Made by a program: the position numbers and the translations under genes. The notes under the pieces were generated by a model. The model saw nothing but the letters and a program-made list of their open reading frames with translations, made no database searches and was not told the DNA's origin. This document shows, piece after piece, positions 27,762-35,044 of a DNA stretch of 37,838 nucleotides. The stretch is from Gammaproteobacteria bacterium (GTDB taxonomy: Bacteria; Pseudomonadota; Gammaproteobacteria; Pseudomonadales; Cellvibrionaceae), in NCBI GenBank assembly GCA_025362015.1, contig JANYIO010000037.1, positions 1 to 37,838 on the forward strand. The letters are read 5' to 3'. Within the stretch, counting starts at the first letter, position 1. Every line of letters begins with the position of its first letter.

Positions 27762-28931
27762 ATGTCGCTGATTAGTAGTTACCTCTTTAAGGGGATGTTG
27801 TTAGCTTTGTTGTTTACAATGTCCATGAATCTATCGTATGCAAATGTCATATCAGTATATAAAAATGATCCAACGTGGATAGCAGATGCTCATAAAAATT
27901 ATTCACGACATTCTAATTTGCCTGACGGTGTAGAAAATCGAGTCATGTTTGATGAGGATATTTGGTGGGCGCTAGATCGGGCTAATACAGATGCTATCAT
28001 TAATCGTTTAGCTGAAGCGGGTTTCAACGTTTATATTCCTTGCGTTTGGCATGGTGCAGGAACTTATTATACTTCTTCTGTGGCATATCAGAATCCCCAG
28101 ATTTTAGCGAGAATAAAAAACGGTGATGACCCACTTAAATACCTTATTGAGAAAGCTCACGCAAAAAATATAGAAGTGCATGTATGGGTTACTGTTGTGC
28201 GTAGAGATGATGATAAGTATAGAATTTTTTATGATACAGACTCACCCGAAAGTGCTTTCGATATTCATAACCTGAAATTTAGACAATTTGTTACATCGTT
28301 AATGTTGGAGTTAGTAAAAAATTATGACGTTGATGGATTGAATCTGGATTACATAAGAAGTATGGGGTATTGCGCCTCAAAAAAATGCGAAAATGACTAT
28401 GAAGAAAAATTTTCGAGAAATTTACAGATAGATATTCTATTAAATAGAGTTTTAAGGGGTGGTATAAAAAGCATTGAGCTATGGAACGAAGAAGCAGTAG
28501 AAGATATAGTAAAATCAATATCAGAAAAATTGAAATTATTAAAACCAAAACTAATTCTCAGCATTGACAGCGTTCCCAATGCACGGGATTTTAGATTACA
28601 AGGACAAGATAGCTTGAAATGGCTGAATAATAAATGGATAGATGTCATATTCTACATGGAATATCATAATGACTTTCAGATTGAACAAATAGAGCTTGCA
28701 AAGTCATATGTGCATAATCCGGATGCAATCATACCTCTGTTTTCCCTTTATGATCTTTCAACTCTTGAGCAAAAGCCTGGCGCATTGCTAAAAAAATCTA
28801 TCCTCGCTACAAGAAGATTGTGGCCTGACTCAGGAGTAGCTTTTTATCATTATAAGCAACTGAATACAGAGCAAGTCTCCACATTAAAATCATCAGTTTA
28901 TGCCAATCCTTCGCATCCAACATGGCGGTAA
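27762..28931 (+). CDS. Secreted GHL10-like TIM-barrel protein, paralogue of the 23361 gene
   Basis: A 389-residue exported protein with a signal peptide (LLALLFTMSMNLSYA-N). The catalytic-type domain has the same motif series as the C-terminal half of the protein encoded at 23361: MFDEDIWWAL (~62), NVYIPCVWHGAGTYY, KAHAKNIEVHVWVTV, LNLDYIRSMGYC (~193) and LSIDSVP (~265), then QGQDSLKWLN. Even the Cys pair after the Asp motif (YC..KKC) is kept. It lacks the LamG-like domain. GGAAG lies upstream of ATG 27762. The two copies flank the polymerase/flippase pair, suggesting an internal duplication with division of labour: one lectin-tethered and one free hydrolase. The substrate is presumably the EPS made by this locus; this is inference. 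Confidence 0.78.
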   Translation: MSLISSYLFKGMLLALLFTMSMNLSYANVISVYKNDPTWIADAHKNYSRHSNLPDGVENRVMFDEDIWWALDRANTDAIINRLAEAGFNVYIPCVWHGAGTYYTSSVAYQNPQILARIKNGDDPLKYLIEKAHAKNIEVHVWVTVVRRDDDKYRIFYDTDSPESAFDIHNLKFRQFVTSLMLELVKNYDVDGLNLDYIRSMGYCASKKCENDYEEKFSRNLQIDILLNRVLRGGIKSIELWNEEAVEDIVKSISEKLKLLKPKLILSIDSVPNARDFRLQGQDSLKWLNNKWIDVIFYMEYHNDFQIEQIELAKSYVHNPDAIIPLFSLYDLSTLEQKPGALLKKSILATRRLWPDSGVAFYHYKQLNTEQVSTLKSSVYANPSHPTWR

Positions 28932-28947
28932 TTTGTCGCCTAAAATC

Positions 28948-29139
28948 TTAATTCTTTAAACTAAAATATGTGTAAACGATTTGAATACTTATCCCCGCAA
29001 TGCAATTAAGTAATGTCAGGTCATTAAATAGTAATACTTCATGAGTAGCTTTGCTGGGTATTCGCTCTAAATAAGTTTTCAGTAAGATCGTTATAACCAA
29101 TCCTCCAAAGCACCTGCTTTGAGAGAAGTGAATTTTATT
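28948..29139 (-). pseudogene. Coding-like minus-strand fragment, possible membrane-protein remnant
   Basis: A 63-codon minus-strand frame without a usable ATG fills most of the gap before the 29160 gene. Its translation looks protein-like: GGLVITILLKTYLERIPSKA, then a hydrophobic stretch LTLLNCIAGISIQIVYTYF and a final SLKN. The first part recalls the last helix and short tail of membrane acyltransferases, and an intact antisense acyltransferase lies further right (32451). It overlaps the leader of the 29160 gene, so it is unlikely to be functional. It may be chance; only a database search can decide. Confidence 0.3.
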
Positions 29140-29159
29140 CTATCTAAAGGAGTATCAAT

Positions 29160-30326
29160 ATGAGCGAAAATTATTCTCGACGCAATGCCATTTTTGCAAT
29201 GGCAACGATAGGGGGCGTAGTTGCTACCGGTGGCGCGCTTATCGAATCTTCACAAGCAACTGCGCAGACGAGCACAACTTATTATCCACCTGGCAATATC
29301 TTAAATTTTGGTGCAGATCCGACAGGTACTAACGATTCATATTCTGCTTTCGCTGCGGCCATAGCTGCACTATGGAATTCTGATAATGGATGTGCCATTT
29401 ATGTACCAACAGGAAAATATAAAATTAACCAACCCATTATTTTTAAAACAAAAATGAAACTTTACGGTGATGGGTTTAGTTCCGTGATCAAATGTAACTT
29501 TGGAGTAGGGACGACAATTCCAAATGTAGCTGGAGCAATGCCAGGCGCATCACTTTCTTTAGCTCCTATGATTTGCAATACCTCACCCATTATGTGGTGG
29601 TCTATTCAGGACATACAGTTTGATGGTCTAAGTAAAAATGTTTATGGTGCCTGGTTCGCATCGGCTTATTATGGAACTATTAAAAATGTGCATTTTATGG
29701 CTATTGGTGGGCGGCCTTATACTGCCCTCGTATCCAACTTCATTAATCATAGTCACGTTGCTTTTTATGAATGTGGAGACAGCGTAATTTGCTGGAACTG
29801 TTTAAGTTTTTCTATGGATACTGTCGCTTTTGAAGCCTGTACAGGTAATTACTCATTTCAGTGGCGTTCAAATGCAGGTTATGGGACTTTGGATATGAGA
29901 AATATCTACTTAGAGAATACTTTAGCAAGGTACAACACGATTGGTTTTATTGGTTTAGGTGGGCATTCCATATTCGGTCGTTCGTTTTTGGCTTCGAATA
30001 AATTACAAAATTCGACACTGCGTTTAATTCACCTTTTCGACGATAACGACACAGTGTTTATTGATGGCTTGTCATTATCCACTATGGCACCACATGGAAT
30101 TGATCTAGGCCAAATAAGTGATTTAAACCCTATGTATTATTATTTCGGATCGGGTGCCGTTGGTAATTCTATTTCAGGATATATTCATTTAGCATACATT
30201 CTAAAAAATCCTGCTAGCACAAGCATTATTTATCAAGATATTGGTTCAAGTTCAAATGGAGTGTTGGCTCATCCACTCCCTGCGCCCAACGGATCCCAAC
30301 CTAATTTCGTCACAAGCTTAACTTAA
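29160..30326 (+). CDS. Secreted right-handed beta-helix protein (Pectate_lyase_3-like), Tat-type signal
   Basis: A 388-residue protein with a twin-arginine-like N-terminus (SRRNAIFAMATIGGVVATGG, cleavage near ATA-QT), suggesting export in folded form. The domain begins with ILNFGADPTGTNDSYSAF, the hallmark start of the Pectate_lyase_3 superfamily (N-x-x-x-x-GAxxDGxTDD-like), followed by IYVPTGKYKI and KLYGDGFSSVIKC, then beta-helix coils (WWSIQDIQFDGL, YGTIKNVHFM, GTLDMRNIYLEN). Members are polysaccharide lyases, hydrolases, epimerases or phage-type depolymerases, so the precise reaction cannot be read. A strong AAAGGAG precedes ATG 29160. A second beta-helix protein is encoded at 33936. In this locus it probably modifies or cleaves the exported polymer. 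Confidence 0.8.
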   Translation: MSENYSRRNAIFAMATIGGVVATGGALIESSQATAQTSTTYYPPGNILNFGADPTGTNDSYSAFAAAIAALWNSDNGCAIYVPTGKYKINQPIIFKTKMKLYGDGFSSVIKCNFGVGTTIPNVAGAMPGASLSLAPMICNTSPIMWWSIQDIQFDGLSKNVYGAWFASAYYGTIKNVHFMAIGGRPYTALVSNFINHSHVAFYECGDSVICWNCLSFSMDTVAFEACTGNYSFQWRSNAGYGTLDMRNIYLENTLARYNTIGFIGLGGHSIFGRSFLASNKLQNSTLRLIHLFDDNDTVFIDGLSLSTMAPHGIDLGQISDLNPMYYYFGSGAVGNSISGYIHLAYILKNPASTSIIYQDIGSSSNGVLAHPLPAPNGSQPNFVTSLT

Positions 30327-30390
30327 ATAGTAGGAAAATATTTGTATTGTGCCTTATTATCTATTCGGCACAAAATATTTAATAGTTATT

Positions 30391-31284
30391 ATGTCAATTA
30401 CAAAAAAATACTTCGTTCTGTTATTTTTTTTTACATTTCTCATTTTTTTAGTTGTATGTGGTGGCATAAGTTGGAAGCTTTGGGAAAATAATTGTGCGAC
30501 GCAATACCCTGCGCAACTCAGCATTGAGCAGAGTTTGAATCAGGGTATTGCTTGGTTAGAAACTAATCGCGCCAATATCCTCGCCGAAGAAAATCCCATG
30601 TTGTGGTGGATGATAAAACAAAGTGCAGAATTAACGCAGAGCACCACGTTGTTAAGTTTGTATAGTGAATACAAGCAGCGTTACCTGGATTCCAATCCAA
30701 GAAATGTGTGGGCGTATCTCTTTAATGCCAATGCCAAGGTATTCATTGATCCGCTTCAGCTAGAGAATATGCCCGATTACAACCTGCTTTTCCTCTACGC
30801 TTCCAGCTGCGACTCGTTGTTAGCGCAAGAACCGCTAGTTATTGAACAGCTGTCCCCCAATTTTTGTAACACGCGAATGCTATCGCCAACCTGTGTAACT
30901 CATCAACTTATGGGGTTGAGAATTGCACAGATTCATCAGTGCGGCGATATTGGGAAAATGAATCAAGTTAGTAGTCAATTACAAGAACGGATATTAAATC
31001 AACTCTTTTGGGATTTTAGGGTTGTCGATGTGTATTTGCAGCGAGTATGGGTAATAGTTGAATCGGGTGCTGGTAACAAGTTAAAACCTGTCTGGATTCA
31101 CCGTGTTTTATCAATGCAGAATCCCGATGGCGGTTGGCCAGGATTTGAATCGCTTATATCCATATCCAATCAGCGCTCATTGGGTTTTTCCTCAAAAGGA
31201 ATCGACATAAGTACGAGCGAATCTAACTTTCACACCACTGCACAAGGTGTGCTTTTAATGAGCCTTTTACGTGCAGGGCGATAG
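30391..31284 (+). CDS. Membrane-anchored protein with terpene-cyclase/toroid-like C-terminus
   Basis: A 297-residue protein with one strong N-terminal membrane helix (YFVLLFFFTFLIFLVVCGGI) and a soluble remainder that is helical and Cys-bearing. Near the C-terminus, VLSMQNPDGGWPGFESL and later FHTTAQGVLLMSLLRAG recall the QW-type repeats (Q-x-x-DGGW) of alpha/alpha-toroid proteins such as squalene cyclases and some glycan-processing enzymes. It lacks enough repeats to be a full cyclase and has no DxDD motif that I can see. The start is uncertain: ATG 30391 gives the cleanest anchor but has no Shine-Dalgarno; GTG 30349 has AGGA 13 bases upstream. It is flanked by a beta-helix gene and a VPLPA gene, so a role in EPS processing is plausible but unproven. 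Confidence 0.6.
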   Translation: MSITKKYFVLLFFFTFLIFLVVCGGISWKLWENNCATQYPAQLSIEQSLNQGIAWLETNRANILAEENPMLWWMIKQSAELTQSTTLLSLYSEYKQRYLDSNPRNVWAYLFNANAKVFIDPLQLENMPDYNLLFLYASSCDSLLAQEPLVIEQLSPNFCNTRMLSPTCVTHQLMGLRIAQIHQCGDIGKMNQVSSQLQERILNQLFWDFRVVDVYLQRVWVIVESGAGNKLKPVWIHRVLSMQNPDGGWPGFESLISISNQRSLGFSSKGIDISTSESNFHTTAQGVLLMSLLRAGR

Positions 31285-31362
31285 CACATATCGAGATGCA
31301 AAGGATGATTTTATTCTAACCTTTTGTATCAAACTACTGTAAAAATAAATTGGAGATATTGC

Positions 31363-32226
31363 ATGAAAATCAAAAAATATTTAATAGGAATTGCCATATC
31401 ATTCTCGGTAATAGATCATAGTTATGCTACAACTATAGATTTCAATGATCTACCGCAACAAATTATTACCCGTGAATTACAGGAGGAAAGTATTGGTGAA
31501 GGTTTTTTATTGGGGGGTAAACCGTTAGAAGATCGTGTTAACTTTACCAGTTTCCTGGATTCGCCTAATTTCAGTGTCTTTGATTTAACAGGTATAGGAA
31601 GTGAATATACTAAACCTTTCAATAATTTTTTAATCCGTTACAATTTGGATGCTTCTTCCAATATTAGTTCTACCAACGCTAGCGGTATTATCTCAAGGAC
31701 ATCATTGAGTGGTAGCGTGTGGTTGGAGGCTGCAAAAACGTTGGATCTAAATAATGATAACCTTGTCAAGGTGTATAGAGATAAAGTTAAAAATTTAGAT
31801 TCGATGCCTTCGTGGCCTTTAATATTTTCTTTTACAGCTGCTGCAGCGAGAAGTGGCTCTGGAAATGTATCAGCACCAGATTTTTTCGGCGTGTACCCAG
31901 GTTTTTCTACACAAAGTGGTAATGTAAGTGTTAACGGAGTATTTACTTGTATAGAGTGTGGTTTCGATATCACTTTGAATTTAATTGGTCTTAGTTATGA
32001 TGGTAATGGGCAATCCTCCTTTAACTTATCAGATAACCGGGCATCGCTCATGACTTTTCACGATTTTGTAGATGGCGGTAGTAATTATACTAATATTAAT
32101 CAGACCGAAAGTTTAAATGTTCAGCCAGTCCCGTTACCCTCTAGCATAGGTATGTTTTCAGCGGCTTTGTTGCTGTTGTTATTTCGTGTTAAACGTTTTA
32201 ATAGTATTGTTGCAAAATTGGTTTAG
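31363..32226 (+). CDS. Secreted protein with degenerate VPLPS sorting tail
   Basis: A 287-residue exported protein. ATG 31363 is chosen because GGAG lies 7 bases upstream and a signal peptide begins there (MKIKKYLIGIAISFSVI, cleavage near SYA-TT). The mature N-terminus TTIDFNDLPQQIITRELQ is typical of PEP-CTERM proteins of the 'FDDL' type. A CIECG pair occurs at about residue 195. The tail starts at ~256 with VPLPSSIGMF, then a hydrophobic AALLLLLF and basic RVKR, followed by ten more residues. The usual AA-x-W after VPLP is replaced by SSIG, so recognition by the exosortase may be weaker. Function unknown; probably a matrix or surface protein of this EPS system. Confidence 0.75.
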   Translation: MKIKKYLIGIAISFSVIDHSYATTIDFNDLPQQIITRELQEESIGEGFLLGGKPLEDRVNFTSFLDSPNFSVFDLTGIGSEYTKPFNNFLIRYNLDASSNISSTNASGIISRTSLSGSVWLEAAKTLDLNNDNLVKVYRDKVKNLDSMPSWPLIFSFTAAAARSGSGNVSAPDFFGVYPGFSTQSGNVSVNGVFTCIECGFDITLNLIGLSYDGNGQSSFNLSDNRASLMTFHDFVDGGSNYTNINQTESLNVQPVPLPSSIGMFSAALLLLLFRVKRFNSIVAKLV

Positions 32227-32263
32227 TAATTCTCAAAAGAATAACAGCTCAAAGTTACTAGCT

Positions 32264-32380
32264 GCCTAGTTCTAGTAGATGACAATGATGTAACGATTTA
32301 ATGAAGATAAAATTAAAAAGGAAACTTTATGCGAAATACTTTTCACTCCAGGAAAGTACTACAGTCTTAAAAACATTATA
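32264..32380 (+). repeat. Diverged direct repeat, copy A (pairs with 33641-33754)
   Basis: About 115 bases that recur in the same orientation on the other side of the acyltransferase gene. The first 50 bases agree at 41 of 50 positions (shared GATGACAATGA, CGATTT-ATGAAGATA), similarity continues more loosely, and both copies end in AAAACATTATA. Copy A holds a good AAAAAGGAAACTTTATG start-like sequence leading to only 13 codons before a stop, suggesting the leader of a lost gene. Confidence 0.7.
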
Positions 32381-32415
32381 TGAGTAAAAATTGGTTGTGC
32401 AGTCTCTTATCTAGT

Positions 32416-32455
32416 TGGTTCTACCCCCCACAAGTATTTTTATTGTGGTTCTACC
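32416..32455 (+). repeat. 10-bp direct repeat TGGTTCTACC with 30-bp period
   Basis: TGGTTCTACC occurs at 32416-32425 and 32446-32455; the second copy covers the acyltransferase stop codon. Between them CCACAA (32428-32433) and TTGTGG (32443-32448) can pair, a weak hairpin at the 3' end of the minus-strand transcript. It may mark a small duplication at the end of the gene. Confidence 0.4.
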
Positions 32456-33536
32456 TGTCTGCAACGATTTGTACATGACTTTTTTGTGACGCATGTTTTT
32501 TTGGTAATAAAAGAAATCCAATAATTTTTTGTTTTTTTGCGATTTCCCATAAGATAATAGAAAACCCCAATCCGACAGTAAAACTTACTATACAATTTAA
32601 AAAAGGGTAATTAATTAAATGTGATAAAATCTTAAATGCCTTCCCTTGTGCCGAGCTATGAAATATTAGAATAAATAATGAGCCAGAACCTAAGTAGGAG
32701 AGCATCTTCTTGCCATATTTATACCGGTTTAAAAGTGCAGCTATACTAATTGTGATGTAGATACCCGTTATGGCTTGTATGGATGAAATGACTGAATTAC
32801 CGTAACTTCTCATATTTAAATCAATAGTTTCATCAAAATAGTAATGCATAGATGTAAAGATAACTAGTGCAACGAAAAAAATATTTAGATTAAAATTAAA
32901 GTTCTTTATTTTATCGTGCAGCATATAGCCCGCTAAAATAAAGGTAGATGTAATTAACGTAATATCTAAGCCCCAAGGTAGCCCTGGTAAGCTATTAAAT
33001 GTAACTGGGGCATTGATAAAAGTGGTTGGGAGCCAAAATAGACTAATAGCACTAAGGCCAATTAAGAACATCAGAAGCACAATTAGTATTAGATATAAAA
33101 TTGGCATCCCTTTCGTCAGTTTCAAAACAAAAAATGAAAAACTTAATGAAATAAACAAGTGCGATAAAAACCACAATGGCGGCCAAGGTATTGTAATTCC
33201 ATTCCCCCATAAAACACCTAATATGTACTGAAAAGTTGGTGCCTCCACCAAATTCATAGCTATTGATAAAATTAGCTTTAAAACTCCCAAGAAAATTAGA
33301 ACCACAAAATAAGGTTTTAATAAACTATCTGCTTTGGACCATAGAAAAGATCTGAGATCATCAGATTCTCTTAAAAAAATCCCTGATAAAAAGAAGAATA
33401 ACGGTACATGAAACGAAAATATCACTCTAGATAATTCAGCATTATCTGGGGAGCCAACCCAGCTATTGTGCCCAAGCACTACCAAAATTATTCCCAAGCC
33501 TTTCACGATGTCAATAGTAACATTGCGACATATCAT
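32451..33536 (-). CDS. Membrane acyltransferase (Acyl_transf_3, fucose 4-O-acetylase-like)
   Basis: A 361-residue polytopic membrane protein. The N-terminus TIDIVKGLGIILVVLGHN carries the conserved His of the acyltransferase-3 family, followed by FSFHVPLFFFLSGIFLRES with the second conserved FH-x-P-x-FF motif. About ten helices follow, including GSLFILIFHSSAQGKAF. These enzymes transfer acetyl or other acyl groups to sugars during polysaccharide synthesis. It is the only accessory gene on the minus strand and is bracketed by two copies of a ~115-bp repeat, so it may have been inserted into, or left behind by rearrangement of, the locus. GGAG lies about 11 bases before ATG 33536, a slightly long spacing. 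Likely substrate: the EPS repeat unit; inference. Confidence 0.88.
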   Translation of the reverse strand: MICRNVTIDIVKGLGIILVVLGHNSWVGSPDNAELSRVIFSFHVPLFFFLSGIFLRESDDLRSFLWSKADSLLKPYFVVLIFLGVLKLILSIAMNLVEAPTFQYILGVLWGNGITIPWPPLWFLSHLFISLSFSFFVLKLTKGMPILYLILIVLLMFLIGLSAISLFWLPTTFINAPVTFNSLPGLPWGLDITLITSTFILAGYMLHDKIKNFNFNLNIFFVALVIFTSMHYYFDETIDLNMRSYGNSVISSIQAITGIYITISIAALLNRYKYGKKMLSYLGSGSLFILIFHSSAQGKAFKILSHLINYPFLNCIVSFTVGLGFSIILWEIAKKQKIIGFLLLPKKHASQKSHVQIVADR

Positions 33537-33935
33537 TATATTGGTAACTCCATGATGTATATAATATTCATTTATAAATTTTTATTTTATATTTAATTAT
33601 CATAAAAATCGCAGCTTATAAATACAAGCTACGCCTCCAAACTTAGTTCTAAAGGATGACAATGACGTGACGATTTGATGAAGATAGAATTAAAGGAAAT
33701 TTTATCGATAAATACTTGTTGCGCCAGGTAGGCACGCATACTTAAAACATTATATTTATGAAATCTTTATGAAATAATATCTAAGTATACATATAGTGCG
33801 CACTAACTCATTACGATTGGAAATTGTGTTGTAAAAACTCAATGAGTGGCTAGTCCAAGTCTGAGTGCGTTTAATTACACAGCAATTCTCAAATGCTTTG
33901 CTGAATATCCTTCATATGAATACGGAGATTTTAGT
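33537..33935. other. Intergenic region with repeat copy B, no gene seen
   Basis: This 399-base A/T-rich gap between the divergent acyltransferase and beta-helix genes holds copy B of the diverged repeat (33641-33754), a short tandem TATGAAAT at about 33757-33775, and the GGAG (33924-33927) that fixes the start of the following gene. No coding frame is convincing; an upstream in-frame extension from 33846 lacks a ribosome-binding site. Confidence 0.55.
33641..33754 (+). repeat. Diverged direct repeat, copy B (pairs with 32264-32380)
   Basis: Same orientation as copy A, sharing TTAGTTCT, GATGACAATGA, CGATTT-ATGAAGATA, AATTAAA-GGAAA and the terminal AAAACATTATA. The ATG present after the ribosome-binding-like stretch in copy A reads ATC here. 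It lies 182 bases before the beta-helix gene at 33936, so it could be part of that gene's leader or promoter. Confidence 0.7.
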
Positions 33936-34922
33936 ATGTCGTTAAAATATTTTTCAATCATTTTTATGTCATCAATTGGTTTTTGTGCAGAGGTATTTGC
34001 TGTCAATGATCCCGTTTGCAGCCAGCCACAATTGCAAACATCAGCGCTACAATCTGGGAAAATTAGTGTTAAAGATGCTGGTGCTGTAGGTAATGGCACA
34101 ATTGACGACACAAATAGTATTCAAATTGCAATTGATTGTGCATTTAATAATGGTGCAGGCTATACGGTTTATTTCCCTCCAGGTGCGTACAAAATTACTA
34201 GCGGACTTAATGTTCATCGGGATGTTGATCTTCTCGGAGAAGGTATTGGCTGGGCGTCGGTAATTTATCCTATCAATTTGGCAAGTGGTACGGCTGCAAT
34301 TTATCTTGATGGAACTAAGCAAAATGGAGGTTGGGCATTCAAAAATACACTTAAGGGTTTAAACATTGATATGAAAGACTCGGTAGGTAAAATTGCGATT
34401 CAAATCAATAATGCTTACAACATTCATATTGCAGATACCTATATACGTGCAAATATCACCGGCACCACACAAACTTCAGCAGTTGCCGTTGTCGATATCA
34501 ATACTTCAAATCACGTCACTTTGGATCACATAGTAATTTATGGTGAACAAGGAATAGGTACTGGTTTGAAAATAAATGATTCTTGGGTTACAGCAATTAA
34601 CCCTGATGTTGAAGGCCATGCCGCTAATATAATTGTTTCTGAAACCGCTATTGGTAAAGGAAAGTTTAATATGTTTGGCGGTTACATGGAGCGGTTTGGC
34701 CAATATGGCATTAGATTTAATAATACTGGCTACAACCACATTGATGGTGTTGTTATTAAAATTCCAAATAATTCTCCCCATGGCGTATCGTTTAATAATA
34801 GTACCAATAACTTATTAACTGGTGTTTCACTTTTGTGCGCAACTGGCACTAATTGCACTGCAATATGGGGTTCTAGTGGCAATACTATTACCAATACTTT
34901 GATTCAGGGAAATACGCTGTAA
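33936..34922 (+). CDS. Secreted right-handed beta-helix protein (Pectate_lyase_3-like)
   Basis: A 328-residue protein. ATG 33936 has GGAG 8 bases upstream and opens a Sec signal (MSLKYFSIIFMSSIGFCAEV, cleavage near VFA-VN); the longer frame from 33846 has no such support. The domain begins ISVKDAGAVGNGTIDDTNSI, the Pectate_lyase_3 N-terminal motif, followed by VYFPPGAYKI and VDLLGEGIGWASV. Beta-helix coils with stacked Asn follow (NHVTLDHIVIYG, YNHIDGVVIKI, GNTITNTLIQGN). Paired Cys residues (CATGTNC) occur near the end. It shares layout with the protein encoded at 29160 but uses Sec rather than Tat and is shorter. Likely a lyase, hydrolase, epimerase or depolymerase acting on the EPS; exact chemistry unknown. 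Confidence 0.8.
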   Translation: MSLKYFSIIFMSSIGFCAEVFAVNDPVCSQPQLQTSALQSGKISVKDAGAVGNGTIDDTNSIQIAIDCAFNNGAGYTVYFPPGAYKITSGLNVHRDVDLLGEGIGWASVIYPINLASGTAAIYLDGTKQNGGWAFKNTLKGLNIDMKDSVGKIAIQINNAYNIHIADTYIRANITGTTQTSAVAVVDINTSNHVTLDHIVIYGEQGIGTGLKINDSWVTAINPDVEGHAANIIVSETAIGKGKFNMFGGYMERFGQYGIRFNNTGYNHIDGVVIKIPNNSPHGVSFNNSTNNLLTGVSLLCATGTNCTAIWGSSGNTITNTLIQGNTL

Positions 34923-34977
34923 ATTTAAAACTAAACTTAAGTGTGCCATTATGAATTTTCTTTACGTTCGATTCTGT

Positions 34978-34988
34978 CATACGTTTTG
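34978..34988 (+). promoter_or_regulatory. Third copy of the CATACGTTTTG element, upstream of a VPLPA gene
   Basis: CATACGTTTTG here is identical to 17452-17462 in the EPS/RHH divergent region, and a partial TTACGTTCG precedes it by 13 bases (34962). It lies 57 bases before the VPLPA gene at 35045, within promoter range. A shared operator would link this distal gene to the same regulator. One 11-base match could be chance in 38 kb of A/T-rich DNA, but the position supports it. Confidence 0.35.
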
Positions 34989-35044
34989 TTTTATTTTTAA
35001 TTGCCACTTATTTAATATATATCAACTTATGAAAGGAAAATAAG

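Noticed and set aside
32722-33231. + strand ORF inside the acyltransferase gene (33013-33231)
   Set aside because: It is antisense to a clear polytopic membrane protein with family motifs and is itself basic low-complexity sequence without a start signal.
33755-33935. TGGAAATTGTGTTGT near 33818 as a sigma-54 promoter for the second beta-helix gene
   Set aside because: It matches only 7 of 11 consensus positions and lacks the -12 C; too weak to annotate.
33846-33935. N-terminal extension of the second beta-helix protein
   Set aside because: It would place 30 hydrophilic residues before a complete signal peptide, and only the internal ATG 33936 has a well-spaced GGAG.
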